NCBI RefSeq assembly: GCF_037546185.1
Contig: NZ_JAWMWH010000001.1
Span: 1,054,001-1,118,000 of the forward strand
Length of the DNA stretch: 64,000 nt
Direction: 5' to 3'
From: Nicoliella lavandulae
GTDB lineage: Bacteria > Bacillota > Bacilli > Lactobacillales > Lactobacillaceae
The notes beneath the pieces were generated by a model. That model searched no databases. It saw only the letters and a program-made list of their open reading frames with translations, and was not told where the DNA came from. The translations under genes were made by a program, and so were the position numbers. Of this stretch, positions 17,246-27,100 are shown one piece after another. Position 1 is the first letter of the stretch; every line of letters starts with the position of its first letter.

Positions 17246-17770
17246 ATGAATAAAAAGATACTTCGTAATCAAATTATTAACGAATTAAAATTATCGAAAC
17301 ATTTAGATCAACACTTATATCAACAACTATTTGCGCATCCAGATTGGCAAGCGGCTGATACGGTAGCCATTACTTTGAGCTCAGCCATTGAGTTAGATAC
17401 GGCTCCGTTAATATCAGCAGCCCACGCCGCTCATAAGCAAGTGGTAGTGCCACGGACATTACCCGGATTTCAAATGGAATTTGTGGTTTATGACAACGAC
17501 ACCCAGCTAGCTCAAACTAAATTTGGAATCATGGAGCCTCAAAATGGCACCGTGGTTCCTAAAACAGCCATTGATTTAATCATTGTGCCGGGGTTATGCT
17601 TTGCAACCCAGACAAATGATCGGCTGGGCTTTGGCGGTGGGTTTTATGACCGTTATTTAGCCGATTATCAGGGCCATACGATTAGTTTAGCTTTACCCGC
17701 TCAATTATGTGCTACACCCAATTGGGACGTGGATAAGTATGATATCAAGGTACAAACAATCATTAGCTAA
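17246..17770 (+). CDS. fthC: 5-formyltetrahydrofolate cyclo-ligase
   Basis: A 174-residue enzyme that converts 5-formyl-THF to 5,10-methenyl-THF with ATP. The basic N-terminus (MNKKILRNQIINELK), VVVPRTLPGFQMEF, and the signature LGFGGGFYDRYLADY for ATP/Mg binding are visible. It corresponds to Bacillus yqgN in the same gene order. The rhomboid gene follows after 12 bp. Confidence 0.95.
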   Translation: MNKKILRNQIINELKLSKHLDQHLYQQLFAHPDWQAADTVAITLSSAIELDTAPLISAAHAAHKQVVVPRTLPGFQMEFVVYDNDTQLAQTKFGIMEPQNGTVVPKTAIDLIIVPGLCFATQTNDRLGFGGGFYDRYLADYQGHTISLALPAQLCATPNWDVDKYDIKVQTIIS

Positions 17771-17782
17771 TGAGGTGGATTT

Positions 17783-18460
17783 TTGAAAAATAAAGTGGCT
17801 CAAATCAATTCACGACCGTTTGTTACCTATACTTTATTATCATTAATGGTATTAGTATTTGTGATAATGACCATTGATGGTGGGACCAACAACGCTGCTA
17901 ATTTAGTCCGATTCGGGGCTAAATACAACCCCTTGATTCAAGCCGGGCAGTGGTGGAGATTGATTACGCCATTATTTATCCATCTAAGTATTACCCACAT
18001 TCTGTTTAATGGAATTGCGTTTTACTACATGGGAATTCAACTAGAGTCATTATTTGGGCATTCGCGGTTTTTATTGATTTTCTTTATCTCAGGAATTGTT
18101 GGTAATTTAGCTAGTTTTGCGTTTAATGATGATCTGTCTGCTGGTGCAAGTACTGCAATCTTTGGCCTCTTTGGGGCATTTATGATGATTGGGGAAACCT
18201 TCTGGGAAAACCCATACGTTAAGCAGATGACCAAGTCATTTGTTCTTTTCATCATTTTAAACTTAGCTTTTGATCTGTTTTCTGCTAATATTGATATTGC
18301 AGGACACCTTGGTGGCTTAGTAGGTGGGTTTTTATCCGCCTATTTTGTTGGGCTACCAAGAAAGCGCTTTATTTCGTTACCCAGACAGATAATTGCGACA
18401 ATTACACTAGTTATCATCGCTCTCGCCTTATTCCACCTTGGATATGTTGGAAAGTACTAA
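17783..18460 (+). CDS. gluP: Rhomboid-family intramembrane serine protease
   Basis: A 225-residue protein with about six membrane segments. The catalytic dyad is Ser123 in GASTAIFGLFGA and His175 in AGHLGGLVGGF; conserved HxxxN (HILFNGIAFYYMG) and a tryptophan-rich loop (GQWWRLITPLFIH) are also present. TTG 17783 has GAGGTGG upstream. It is the counterpart of Bacillus GluP (YqgP) by gene order but lacks the C-terminal TPR region of that protein. Substrates are unknown; the Bacillus protein processes membrane transporters. Confidence 0.93.
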   Translation: MKNKVAQINSRPFVTYTLLSLMVLVFVIMTIDGGTNNAANLVRFGAKYNPLIQAGQWWRLITPLFIHLSITHILFNGIAFYYMGIQLESLFGHSRFLLIFFISGIVGNLASFAFNDDLSAGASTAIFGLFGAFMMIGETFWENPYVKQMTKSFVLFIILNLAFDLFSANIDIAGHLGGLVGGFLSAYFVGLPRKRFISLPRQIIATITLVIIALALFHLGYVGKY

Positions 18461-18496
18461 AATTATTTAGTGCATTTTGTGTAAGGATGTGGGACA

Positions 18497-18724
18497 ATGA
18501 AAACGTTGTATGATGTTCAACAATTACTAAAACAATTTGGAATTTATGTTTACGTTGGAAAACGCCTTTGGGATATTGAAGTGATGGCTTTAGAGCTAGA
18601 TCACTTACATGATGCCCACGTGGTTTCCGATAAAGAATTTATTAACGCTAAGTTGGTTCTTAATCACGAACACCGGATTGAAGAACAAAAAGAAGCGAAG
18701 AAACACGATTTAGGAGGAATTTAG
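18497..18724 (+). CDS. yqgQ: YqgQ family protein (DUF910)
   Basis: A 75-residue protein starting MKTLYDVQQLLKQFGIYVYV, with GKRLWDIEVMALEL, matching the small helical YqgQ family. It may bind single-stranded nucleic acid, but the function is not established. It lies between the rhomboid gene and glcK (2-bp gap), as in Bacillus. Confidence 0.93.
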   Translation: MKTLYDVQQLLKQFGIYVYVGKRLWDIEVMALELDHLHDAHVVSDKEFINAKLVLNHEHRIEEQKEAKKHDLGGI

Positions 18725-18726
18725 TA

Positions 18727-19704
18727 ATGGCAGCAAATAAATTAATTGGAATTGACTTAGGTGGAACTACCACAAAGATGGCTTTTTTGACTACCGATGG
18801 TCAAGTATTAGAAAAATGGAAGATTGATACTGACATTAGTGATAACGGTAGTCACATTGTGCCAAACATCATTAAGTCAATCAATGAAACCATGGACAAC
18901 GCTAATCACGTTAAAAGTGATTTTATTGGAATTGGGATGGGTACTCCAGGAACGGTTAACCGTGAAAAAGGAACGGTTACTGGTGCATACAACTTAAACT
19001 GGACGACTCCTCAACCAATTAAAGCAGAAATTGAAAAGGGTGTTGGCCTACCATTCGTTGCTGATAACGATGCCAATGCCGCTTCATTAGGTGAATCATG
19101 GCGTGGTGCCGGTAGTAAGGAATCAGACGTTGTATTCGTTACCCTTGGTACTGGTGTCGGTGGTGGAGTAATCGTTGATGGTGACTTAGTTCACGGAATC
19201 AATGGTGCTGCCGGTGAAATCGGTCACATCACAGTTGTGCCTGATGGGTACCTATGTACTTGTGGTAAGCGTGGTTGTCTAGAACAATACGCTTCAGCTA
19301 CTGGAATTGTGCATGTTGCTAAGGACTTAGCTGCTGACTTTACTGGAACTTCTCGTTTGAAAGAATTAGAAGATGCTAGAGAAGAAATCACTTCTAAGAT
19401 TATTTTCTACTTAGCTGATAATGGTGATATTTTAGCTAACCAAGTTGTAGATCGTGTATGTTCTTACTTAGGATTAGCATTAGGTAACATTGGTAATATC
19501 TTCAACCCAGGTAGTATCGTTATTGGTGGTGGGGTTTCTAATGCCGGAAACACATTATTACAACCAACCACTAGATACTTCCAAGAAAACGCATTTAAGC
19601 CTGTTCGTGACTCTACTCGGATCCGGTTAGCTCAATTAGGAAACGATGCTGGAGTGATGGGTGCTGCTCAATTAGCATACAAGGCATTTGAAAGCAATAA
19701 ATAA
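18727..19704 (+). CDS. glcK: Glucokinase (ROK family)
   Basis: A 325-residue ROK kinase with N-terminal ATP site GIDLGGTTTKMAFL, glucose-binding DNDANAASLGE, catalytic-loop area GLGTGVGGGVIV-like (TLGTGVGGGVIVDG) and the ROK zinc motif CTCGKRGCLEQYAS. It phosphorylates glucose to glucose 6-phosphate. AGGAGG lies just before ATG 18727. The gap from yqgQ is 2 bp, implying coupling. Confidence 0.97.
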   Translation: MAANKLIGIDLGGTTTKMAFLTTDGQVLEKWKIDTDISDNGSHIVPNIIKSINETMDNANHVKSDFIGIGMGTPGTVNREKGTVTGAYNLNWTTPQPIKAEIEKGVGLPFVADNDANAASLGESWRGAGSKESDVVFVTLGTGVGGGVIVDGDLVHGINGAAGEIGHITVVPDGYLCTCGKRGCLEQYASATGIVHVAKDLAADFTGTSRLKELEDAREEITSKIIFYLADNGDILANQVVDRVCSYLGLALGNIGNIFNPGSIVIGGGVSNAGNTLLQPTTRYFQENAFKPVRDSTRIRLAQLGNDAGVMGAAQLAYKAFESNK

Positions 19705-19730
19705 TTTTTACTGAGAGGATTGATTAGACC

Positions 19731-20117
19731 TTGACGTTTCTTATTACCCTAATTTTAATTTTAATCGTATGGGGTGCCTGGTTCTTATTTAATCGTTATC
19801 GACTTAAACAAGTCGCTAATGTAATTGATGCTGACCAGTTCAATGAAGTGAAACGACGTGCACAAATTATCGATGTTCGTGAACGCCGTGACTTTAACGC
19901 AGGCCATATTTTGGGCGCGCGGAGCATTCCATATTCTACCTTCCGCCAATTTTACGGCGAAATTAGACCGGATTTGCCAGTTATTTTATATGACCAAGGC
20001 CAAACCGTTAGTGCAAGAGCAGCAATGTTCTTACATAAAAAGGGTTACCGGAAAATTTTCGTGTTAAAGAGTGGTTATCGTAATTGGAATGGTAAAACCA
20101 AAAAAAGAGATGCTTAA
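19731..20117 (+). CDS. Membrane-anchored rhodanese-like protein, catalytic Cys absent
   Basis: A 128-residue protein with an N-terminal membrane segment (FLITLILILIVWGAWFLF) and a rhodanese domain (VIDVRERRDFNAGHILGARS, then ILYDQGQTVSARAAMFL). In active sulfurtransferases the loop starts with Cys; here the equivalent place reads YDQGQTVS, so the sulfur-carrying Cys is replaced by Asp and classical activity is unlikely. Similar proteins follow glcK in other lactobacilli. TTG 19731 is used, with GAGAGG upstream. A terminator overlaps the stop. Confidence 0.9.
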   Translation: MTFLITLILILIVWGAWFLFNRYRLKQVANVIDADQFNEVKRRAQIIDVRERRDFNAGHILGARSIPYSTFRQFYGEIRPDLPVILYDQGQTVSARAAMFLHKKGYRKIFVLKSGYRNWNGKTKKRDA

Positions 20118-20139
20118 CTAACATAAGCATCTCTTTTTA
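20106..20139. terminator. Terminator between the rhodanese gene and DUF3042 gene
   Basis: A perfect 11-bp stem AGAGATGCTTA / TAAGCATCTCT, A-run before and T-rich run after. The left arm overlaps the rhodanese gene stop. It lies between convergent genes and can serve both. Confidence 0.92.
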
Positions 20140-20152
20140 TTTATGATTAGTA

Positions 20153-20329
20153 TTAACCTTGGTGAGCGGAACGGCTCTTTCTTAAAGAGCGTTTTCTGTT
20201 TTCTTCATACTTAGCTTCTTGATCTTCAATGGGATCAACAACTGCCTTTTTGAAGGAGAAAAGTGCTCCAGCAGCACAGCCTAAAGTGGCGAATACTCCT
20301 GCAAGAAATCCCTTACTAAAATTACGCAT
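20153..20329 (-). CDS. DUF3042 family protein
   Basis: A 58-residue protein read on the minus strand: an N-terminal Gly/Ala-rich membrane-like segment (MRNFSKGFLAGVFATLG), then FKKAVVDPIEDQEAKYEENR and a basic tail. The VDPIEEKE-type centre is the mark of DUF3042, a small protein of Lactobacillales with unknown role. GGAGG lies 7 bases before the ATG. It is one residue count below common ORF cut-offs and easily missed. Confidence 0.9.
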   Translation of the reverse strand: MRNFSKGFLAGVFATLGCAAGALFSFKKAVVDPIEDQEAKYEENRKRSLRKSRSAHQG

Positions 20330-20430
20330 AACATTGCCTCCTTTTAGATAAGCTTTCTATTACATTATGCTTTATTTGCGTTAAATTATCCAGTAACATG
20401 AGTGTAAAATATTAAATAATTATGTGAAGG

Positions 20431-21177
20431 ATGCTGTTGAAAATGATTACTAAAATCTTTGCTCACCGTGGCGATAAGCATAACGCGCCAGAAAATACTT
20501 TAATTGCGTTTCAAAAGGCAATTGCCGATGGTGTCGATGGCATCGAAACCGATGTACACTTAACTAAGGATGGACACTTAGTCATTATTCATGATGAAGA
20601 TGTCAGTCGAACTACTGACCATCGTGGGTTAGTTAAAGACTATACACTAGCAGAATTAAAGCAAATGAATGCGAATCCAACCTTTCCAAAGTTAGGCGTT
20701 CAACGAATCCCAACGTTAGATGAGCTGGTTCAATTATTAAATCAATTCCACTTTACTGGGGCTTTAAATTTAGAGATTAAGACGGATCATATTCACTATC
20801 CGGGCATTGAGCAACGGGTAGCTGATTATTTTCACACCCATTCGTACGGGTTTCAATTAATTTATTCTAGTTTTAACCTAGCCACTACTAATCAGATGAT
20901 TAAATTAGCTCCTGATGTGGAGACGGCTGGTTTAATGATCTATCATTACCATGCTTTAAAACAGCTCCACGCGCAAAACTTAATCCAAGTTTACCATCCA
21001 GAAATTAGGGTGTTACGATTACACCCATTATTCAACCGTCAAACCAATTTTCGACCATGGACGGTTAATTCTAAGTCAGAAATCGCATTCTGTTTAAAAC
21101 GGCACTATATGGGCTTAATTACCGATGACCCGGTGGTCGCACTGCAGATGCGAACCCAAATTCAAAAGGAAGGTTAA
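20431..21177 (+). CDS. Glycerophosphodiester phosphodiesterase
   Basis: A 248-residue GDPD enzyme of the cytosolic UgpQ type with no signal peptide. Motifs are AHRGDKHNAPENT, GIETDVHLTKDGHLVIIHDE and NLEIKTD, giving the metal-binding and catalytic His/Glu/Asp residues. It hydrolyses deacylated phospholipids to glycerol 3-phosphate and an alcohol. The start is uncertain: AAGG touches ATG 20431, so TTG 20437 or ATG 20443 may be used. miaA follows after 2 bp. Confidence 0.93.
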   Translation: MLLKMITKIFAHRGDKHNAPENTLIAFQKAIADGVDGIETDVHLTKDGHLVIIHDEDVSRTTDHRGLVKDYTLAELKQMNANPTFPKLGVQRIPTLDELVQLLNQFHFTGALNLEIKTDHIHYPGIEQRVADYFHTHSYGFQLIYSSFNLATTNQMIKLAPDVETAGLMIYHYHALKQLHAQNLIQVYHPEIRVLRLHPLFNRQTNFRPWTVNSKSEIAFCLKRHYMGLITDDPVVALQMRTQIQKEG

Positions 21178-21179
21178 CC

Positions 21180-22097
21180 ATGCAAAAAGTATTAGGAATT
21201 GTCGGCCCCACCGCAGTGGGTAAGACGAAGCTATCCATTCAGCTAGCCAAACAATTTAACGGTGAAATTATTTCGGGGGATTCGATGCAAGTTTATCGTC
21301 ACTTAGACGTTGGAACGGCTAAGGTCACACCAACTGAAATGGATGGGATCCCCCATCATTTGATCAATATTTTAGACGTGCACCAACGGTATTCAGCTGC
21401 GGATTTTGTAGCCGATGCCAAACAACTGATTATTGAAATTACTAACCGGGGAAAACTGCCGATCATTGCTGGGGGGACTGGCTTTTATCTTCAGGCCCTA
21501 TTAGCGAACCTAAACCTCGGTGGCGATAGTGAATCTGATGGCCAAGTGCGCCAACAATTACACCAAACGGCACAATCAATTGGCCCAGAAGCAATGTGGC
21601 AACGTTTGAACCATGTTGACCCCGATGCGGCGGCTAAAATTCCAGTAAGCAATTTACGACGGGTCATTCGTGCCCTTGAGGTTATTCAAGTGACTGGTAA
21701 TTTGTTTTCAGCACAACCACAGCTAACGGCTGCGCCATACGATTCATTGCTAATTGGATTGAACACAGATCGGGCTTTATTATACCAACGGATTAACCAC
21801 CGGGTTGATTTAATGTTAGACCACGGATTATTGAACGAAGCTAAGTGGCTGTTTAATCAAGGTGGCGATGATGTCCCAGCTGGAAAGGGAATTGGCTATC
21901 GTGAACTATATCCATATTTAAATGGTCAATGTGATATAGCTAGTGCCGTTGATAAGATCAAACAGGATTCTCGCCACTATGCCAAGCGGCAGTTGACCTG
22001 GTTCCGTAATAAAATGAATGTGGCTTGGTTTGACGTTATTCAGCACCCCGCAGCCGTAAATGACGTTAAAAAGCTAACATCAGATTGGCTAAATTAG
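21180..22097 (+). CDS. miaA: tRNA dimethylallyltransferase
   Basis: A 305-residue enzyme that prenylates A37 of tRNAs reading U-starting codons. It has P-loop GPTAVGKTKLS, DSMQVYRHLDVGTAK, the IPHHLINILD region, IIAGGTGFYLQALL and the C-terminal RHYAKRQLTWFRN. AAGGAAGG lies upstream of ATG 21180. It lies upstream of glnR-glnA, as in other Bacilli. Confidence 0.97.
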   Translation: MQKVLGIVGPTAVGKTKLSIQLAKQFNGEIISGDSMQVYRHLDVGTAKVTPTEMDGIPHHLINILDVHQRYSAADFVADAKQLIIEITNRGKLPIIAGGTGFYLQALLANLNLGGDSESDGQVRQQLHQTAQSIGPEAMWQRLNHVDPDAAAKIPVSNLRRVIRALEVIQVTGNLFSAQPQLTAAPYDSLLIGLNTDRALLYQRINHRVDLMLDHGLLNEAKWLFNQGGDDVPAGKGIGYRELYPYLNGQCDIASAVDKIKQDSRHYAKRQLTWFRNKMNVAWFDVIQHPAAVNDVKKLTSDWLN

Positions 22098-22114
22098 GTA
22101 AATTAATTACTTTA

Positions 22115-22131
22115 TGTTATATTTTATAACA
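22115..22131 (+). promoter_or_regulatory. GlnR operator
   Basis: TGTTA-TATTTTA-TAACA exactly matches the GlnR/TnrA consensus TGTNA-N7-TNACA and is a perfect palindrome. It overlaps the upstream flank of the glnR promoter, so GlnR probably represses glnRA when glutamine is plentiful. Confidence 0.92.
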
Positions 22132-22138
22132 TAAAGTG

Positions 22139-22166
22139 TTGACTCAGATAAAAAAGATGATATTAT
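22139..22166 (+). promoter_or_regulatory. glnRA promoter
   Basis: TTGACT (22139-22144) and TATTAT (22161-22166), 16 bp apart, directly downstream of the GlnR box and 24 bp before the glnR start. Confidence 0.72.
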
Positions 22167-22189
22167 TATAGATGTTGGAGGGAAACATT

Positions 22190-22573
22190 ATGGGCGAAAA
22201 AGAACTACGTCGTTCGTTATCAGTCCTACCGATTGGGACTGTGATGAAATTAACCAACTTAACTGCAAGGCAAATTCGATATTATGAAGAACAAGGCCTG
22301 GTACTACCCAAACGTAATGAGGGGAACCGGCGGATGTATTCATTGAATGATATCGACCGTATCTTGGAGATTAAAGATTATTTAAGTGAAGGCATGAACA
22401 TCGCAGATATTCAATCTGTATTTGCCAAGCGGGAAGCAAAACGCAAGCGTGAACAAGCAGCGCTATCAAAATCGATATCAGATGATGAAGCACGGCGCTT
22501 GTTGCACAAAGAGTTTTTGAACCTGGGTGGATTGGCTGGTAACAATAATGATCCTTTTAACAATCGGCTTTAA
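22190..22573 (+). CDS. glnR: MerR-family nitrogen regulator GlnR
   Basis: A 127-residue repressor with an N-terminal MerR winged helix (PIGTVMKLTNLTARQIRYYE, then PKRNEGNRRMYSLNDID) and a short C-terminal region that in GlnR takes the signal from feedback-inhibited glutamine synthetase. ATG 22190 follows TTGGAGGG at normal spacing; an in-frame ATG at 22172 lies upstream of this site. It is in one operon with glnA (34-bp gap) and is probably autoregulated through the box at 22,115. Confidence 0.96.
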   Translation: MGEKELRRSLSVLPIGTVMKLTNLTARQIRYYEEQGLVLPKRNEGNRRMYSLNDIDRILEIKDYLSEGMNIADIQSVFAKREAKRKREQAALSKSISDDEARRLLHKEFLNLGGLAGNNNDPFNNRL

Positions 22574-22607
22574 AATTTGATTTTCATACGTGAGGAGCGA
22601 TTTATTT

Positions 22608-23951
22608 ATGGCAACACGACACGATTACACTAAAGACGACATTAGAAACATGGTGGAACAAGAAAACGTTAACTTTTTACGGTTAATGTTTACGGATTTA
22701 TTTGGTACGGTGAAAAACGTTGAACTACCAATTAGTCAATTAGATGAACTACTAGATAATAAGATTATGTTCGATGGTTCATCCATCGAAGGATTCGTTC
22801 GAATCGAAGAAAGTGATATGTACCTATTCCCAGATCTTTCTACTTGGATGACATTCCCATGGAGTGCCGAACACGGTAAGATCGCAGGTGTAATTTGTTC
22901 TGTTAGAAAACCAAACGGTGAATACTTTGAAGGGGATCCTAGAAATAATTTAATTCGGGTCCTCGATGATATGAAGAAGGCTGGCTTTACATCCTTCAAC
23001 ATTGGACCAGAACCAGAATTCTTCTTGTTCAAGATGGATGCGGATGGCAACCCAACTACTAAGTTAAACGACTCCGGTAGTTACTTTGACCGCGCTCCAA
23101 TGGATCAAGGAGAAGATTGTCGTCGTGAAATTGTGCTTACGTTAGAAAAGATGGGCTTTGAAGTCGAAGCTGCCCATCACGAAGTTGCTCCTGGTCAACA
23201 CGAAGTTGACTTTAAGTATGCTGATGCGCTTGAAACCGCAGATAAGATTCAAAACTTTAAAATCGTAGTTAAGACGATTGCTAAACGCCATGGCTTATAC
23301 GCAACCTTCATGCCAAAACCACTTAGTGGAATTAATGGTTCAGGGATGCACATGAACATGTCATTATTCCATGATAAGGGAAATGCGTTCTTTGATAAGA
23401 ATGGTGCATTAGAACTATCAGAAGATGCATACCACTTCTTAGGTGGATTATTGAAGCATGCTAAGGCAATTACTGCTATTGGTGATCCAACCGTTAACTC
23501 ATACAAGCGGTTAGTGCCTGGTTATGAAGCTCCTGTATACATTGCATGGTCTGCTTCTAACCGTTCACCACTAGTTCGGATTCCAGCATCACGGGGCTTA
23601 GGAACCCGGTTGGAATTACGGAGTGGTGACCCAACTGCTAACCCATACATGTTCATTGCCGCTTTACTTGAAGCTGGTTTAGATGGGCTTAAGAACAAGA
23701 TTAAACCAATGGAAGAAACTAGTCGTAACATCTACAAGATGGATTCAGAAGAACGAGTAGATAATGATATCGAAAGCTTACCTGAAACATTAAAGGATGC
23801 CTTAGATGAATTAGCTAAGGACGACGTAATTAAAAATGCTTTAGGCGAACGGTTATTGAAGGGCTTCAATACTGCTAAGCGCCTCGAATATGATTCATAC
23901 AAGCTTCAAGTTTCTGAATGGGAACGTAAGCAATATATGGAACATTACTAA
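22608..23951 (+). CDS. glnA: Glutamine synthetase, type I
   Basis: A 447-residue enzyme making glutamine from glutamate, ammonia and ATP. Motifs are MFDGSSIEGFVRI, EPEFFLFK, GSGMHMNMS, VNSYKRLVPGYEAPVYIAWS, RIPASRG and NPYMFIAALLEAGLDG. Length and lack of the beta-type insert fit the GlnR-interacting GSI-alpha form of Firmicutes. ATG 22608 is preferred to an upstream in-frame GTG at 22590 because AGGAG lies between them. Confidence 0.98.
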   Translation: MATRHDYTKDDIRNMVEQENVNFLRLMFTDLFGTVKNVELPISQLDELLDNKIMFDGSSIEGFVRIEESDMYLFPDLSTWMTFPWSAEHGKIAGVICSVRKPNGEYFEGDPRNNLIRVLDDMKKAGFTSFNIGPEPEFFLFKMDADGNPTTKLNDSGSYFDRAPMDQGEDCRREIVLTLEKMGFEVEAAHHEVAPGQHEVDFKYADALETADKIQNFKIVVKTIAKRHGLYATFMPKPLSGINGSGMHMNMSLFHDKGNAFFDKNGALELSEDAYHFLGGLLKHAKAITAIGDPTVNSYKRLVPGYEAPVYIAWSASNRSPLVRIPASRGLGTRLELRSGDPTANPYMFIAALLEAGLDGLKNKIKPMEETSRNIYKMDSEERVDNDIESLPETLKDALDELAKDDVIKNALGERLLKGFNTAKRLEYDSYKLQVSEWERKQYMEHY

Positions 23952-23970
23952 AATTTAAATATTTTAAGGG

Positions 23971-24004
23971 CAGTCATTCATTAACTTGGATGGCTGTTTT
24001 TTTA
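23971..24004 (+). terminator. Terminator after glnA
   Basis: The hairpin CAGTCATTCA / TGGATGGCTG (one mismatch and one G-T pair) is followed by a T7 run. It closes the glnRA operon and separates it from the giant-gene cluster. Confidence 0.83.
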
Positions 24005-24029
24005 GTTACATTGTTCGCGACTAAATTTA

Positions 24030-24057
24030 TTGCCAGTGAATTTAACTGTGGTAAAAT
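24030..24057 (+). promoter_or_regulatory. Putative promoter of the first giant surface-protein gene
   Basis: TTGCCA (24030-24035), 16-bp spacer, TAAAAT (24052-24057), about 80 bp before the ATG at 24139. AGGGA at 24125-24129 is the ribosome site. Confidence 0.5.
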
Positions 24058-24138
24058 TAACCTAGGTGTATTTAGGCAATACTTTACATACATACTCTTA
24101 CATAATTAGCTAAATTTAAAGCGAAGGGATGATCGATA

Positions 24139-27100
24139 ATGCTTTATAACAAATATAAATATAATAAACTAAACGATAAAAAAATATTAAAAAAGGTGAA
24201 GAAACAATGGATCGTAGTGTCAGTATCCATGCTAACAGCACTTGGTGGTGCAACGATTCTTTCACAACACATCGCTCATGCTGATACAACAGAAAATGCT
24301 AATCATACTAGTGATGATACTAGTAGTACCACTATTCAATCGAGTAGCAATATAGTAACTAGTGCTGCTAATGTTTCAAATTCTGCAGCTTATACCAGTG
24401 CGACTTCAACGGCACCATCAGCATCAGCCACGGAAAGTGTTGAATCCACTACAACTAGTAGTAGTGTAACTACTACTCAAGACAGTAGTGCCAGCCAAAC
24501 TACCTCTTCTTCAAGTACTGATAATAGCAGTCAAAATAGTAGTAGCAATAATGATGCTACTACTACAAGCAGTAATGCTTCTGATAGTGGCAGTTCATCA
24601 GCCAGTGCAGATAGTAAAACTAGTGACAGTAACGATAGTGGCAATAGTAAGGCTAGTGATAGTAACACAGGTAGTGAAAGTGCCTCCAATAGTACCACTA
24701 GTAGTGCCAGTGCTTCTAATTCCAATCGTGATCAAACATCTGCCACTAACAGTAGCGACGCCAAGAGCAATACAAACACTAATTCTACCCAATCCAGCAC
24801 AGTAAGTAGCGCTTCAAGTGAAACTGCCTCCAGTAGTACTAATAGTGGGAATAGTAGTGCTAGTGATTCTAAGTCAACAACGAATAGTTCCAGCAGTAGC
24901 TCAACGAGTGGCAGCAGTAGTAGTTCTAACGAACAAGTTTTGACTACCGATGTTCAATCCCTAGGATCAACTTCAATCGCTTATCGTGATGGGGTTTTAT
25001 TAGCAGCTACTAATACTCAATCTTCAGGCAGTAGTTCGGCTACTTATGATCAAGTGATGGCTTCATTAGCGGCAATTCGTTCGAATGCTTCTTTAATTGC
25101 GAACTCTGCTAGTTCTTTTTCTGCATTTTTCAATAGTGTTGCCAGCGCAATGAGCTATGCTAACTCAAATAGTGCATACATCGATTCATATTACGCAATG
25201 AGCAGTAGTGCTAGTGCAATGTCATCTGCATATTCGCAATATACATCCATTAGCTCAGCTGCATCATCTCAAAATAATTACGTTAATAAAACGGCCAACT
25301 CCATCACTAGTTCTAACTTCAATAGTTATGTCTTTGATATTAGTTTGATGGCGATTGCTAATGATAGTTATGCTAGCCAAGCCAGCAATAACTTTACTGT
25401 AGCTAGTAGTGCGGTTACTTCCATTAATTCCGAGTATAGTGCTACCTCTAGTTACTATGCCTTAGCAGATTCTGCCGGGGCTAACGCTGCCAATACTACT
25501 AATACTACTGTTAATGTTACTACCGCTCAGCAATTTAATGCCGCTGTGCTAAATCCATACGTATATCAAATTAACGTCTTAAACAATATGAGTTTAAAGG
25601 ATGCTGGGTACAGTGATACTGACGTTACTAAAACAGTTACTAAGAATACGCCTGGTAAGGATTTTGTAATTAATGGGTTGCAAAAGGACGGTAGCACTTG
25701 GTCAACGATTAACTACGTCGGTGTTGGTTATGATGTCCAAAACGTCAATACGTACAGAGCACAAAATCAAAATGTTTATGGGACCAGTGGATTTGGATTT
25801 ATTTCTGATAATGGAAGCACTACGCTTGCTAGTATACCTATTTATTTGAACAATATTAACTATACTGGTGGACAAGCAATTTATGCTAACAACAGTAGTG
25901 TGTTTATTGATAATAAGGTTACTATCTCATCTGTTAATAATTATACTGCCCAAAACATCCCTGGTGATACTGGGCAACATGCTGGTGTTAGTAGTGCTGA
26001 TCAAAATCAACGGAACATGCAGGTTAATTCTTTAACAGTTAACGATGGTGCTACGTATACAGGGAATACTTATAATGGGAACGTTATAGAACTTAATGGT
26101 AGCTTTACGGTTGCTAAAACGGCTACCGTTAATTTGAATCCTAATGGTCAATCTAACCATACCGATTTTAGTTCTAACCCGAACAATGGGAATGGGCTAC
26201 AGAGTACTGCGGCTCAAGCATTGTCTTCCAAAGGTAATGTTTATGTGTATGGAAATATCAATATTAGTAATGGGACTAGCCGTCAAGGTTCATATGGGAC
26301 CACTGCATTGAACATTAGTGCCGGCGCCAATGTATACGTTGATGGTGGTAAAATCAACGTTAATATTCAGGGGATGCCATCCGCATATCCAGTTTATATT
26401 GCTGGGAATTTAACCGTCCAAAATAATGGTCAGTTAAATGTAATTGGTCAAAATGTTGGTGGTTATGGTAATATTCTTTCCTATGTTCGTGGTTCTTTAA
26501 CTTCACAAACGGGTGGTCTAATTCACTTATCACTTAATGGTATTACTGGTAATGGGCAGCCTTACTTACTTCAAGTTGGTAGTGGATCAAGCGTTAACAT
26601 TATTAACCAAGGGAACATTCAAATTGATAGTGATGGTAATTATCTTGATAGTAGAGTTAATCCGGTCCTACTTTATGTTCAAGACTCAACAGCTAAGGTT
26701 AATATTAATAATCCTGGGAATACGGTTGTATTTGATATGGATACTACTCAATCTGATCCATCAAAGAAGAGCACAGCTGGAGACATCACAAACGCAGACA
26801 TTACTGCTTATTCCGTTGGGATTAACAACATGGGTAATACGCAGGGGAGTTATTATAAAATTGTTGTGCCAAATAGTAAGAGTGGTAGTGCAATTACCTA
26901 TTACAACGCTCAAACTGGAACCATGAATAATTTGCAGGGTAGTTATACGACTTTATCTGGTTCTAAGTACCTATCCTTTACCCCATCACCATCATTTGAC
27001 TTCCAATCCCCACTTAGTGTTAGAGCCATTTCTACTGGTGGGTATCAAGTTAGTGGAACGTTATCACTAAAGAACTATAGTCAAAGTGTAATTAATGGTA

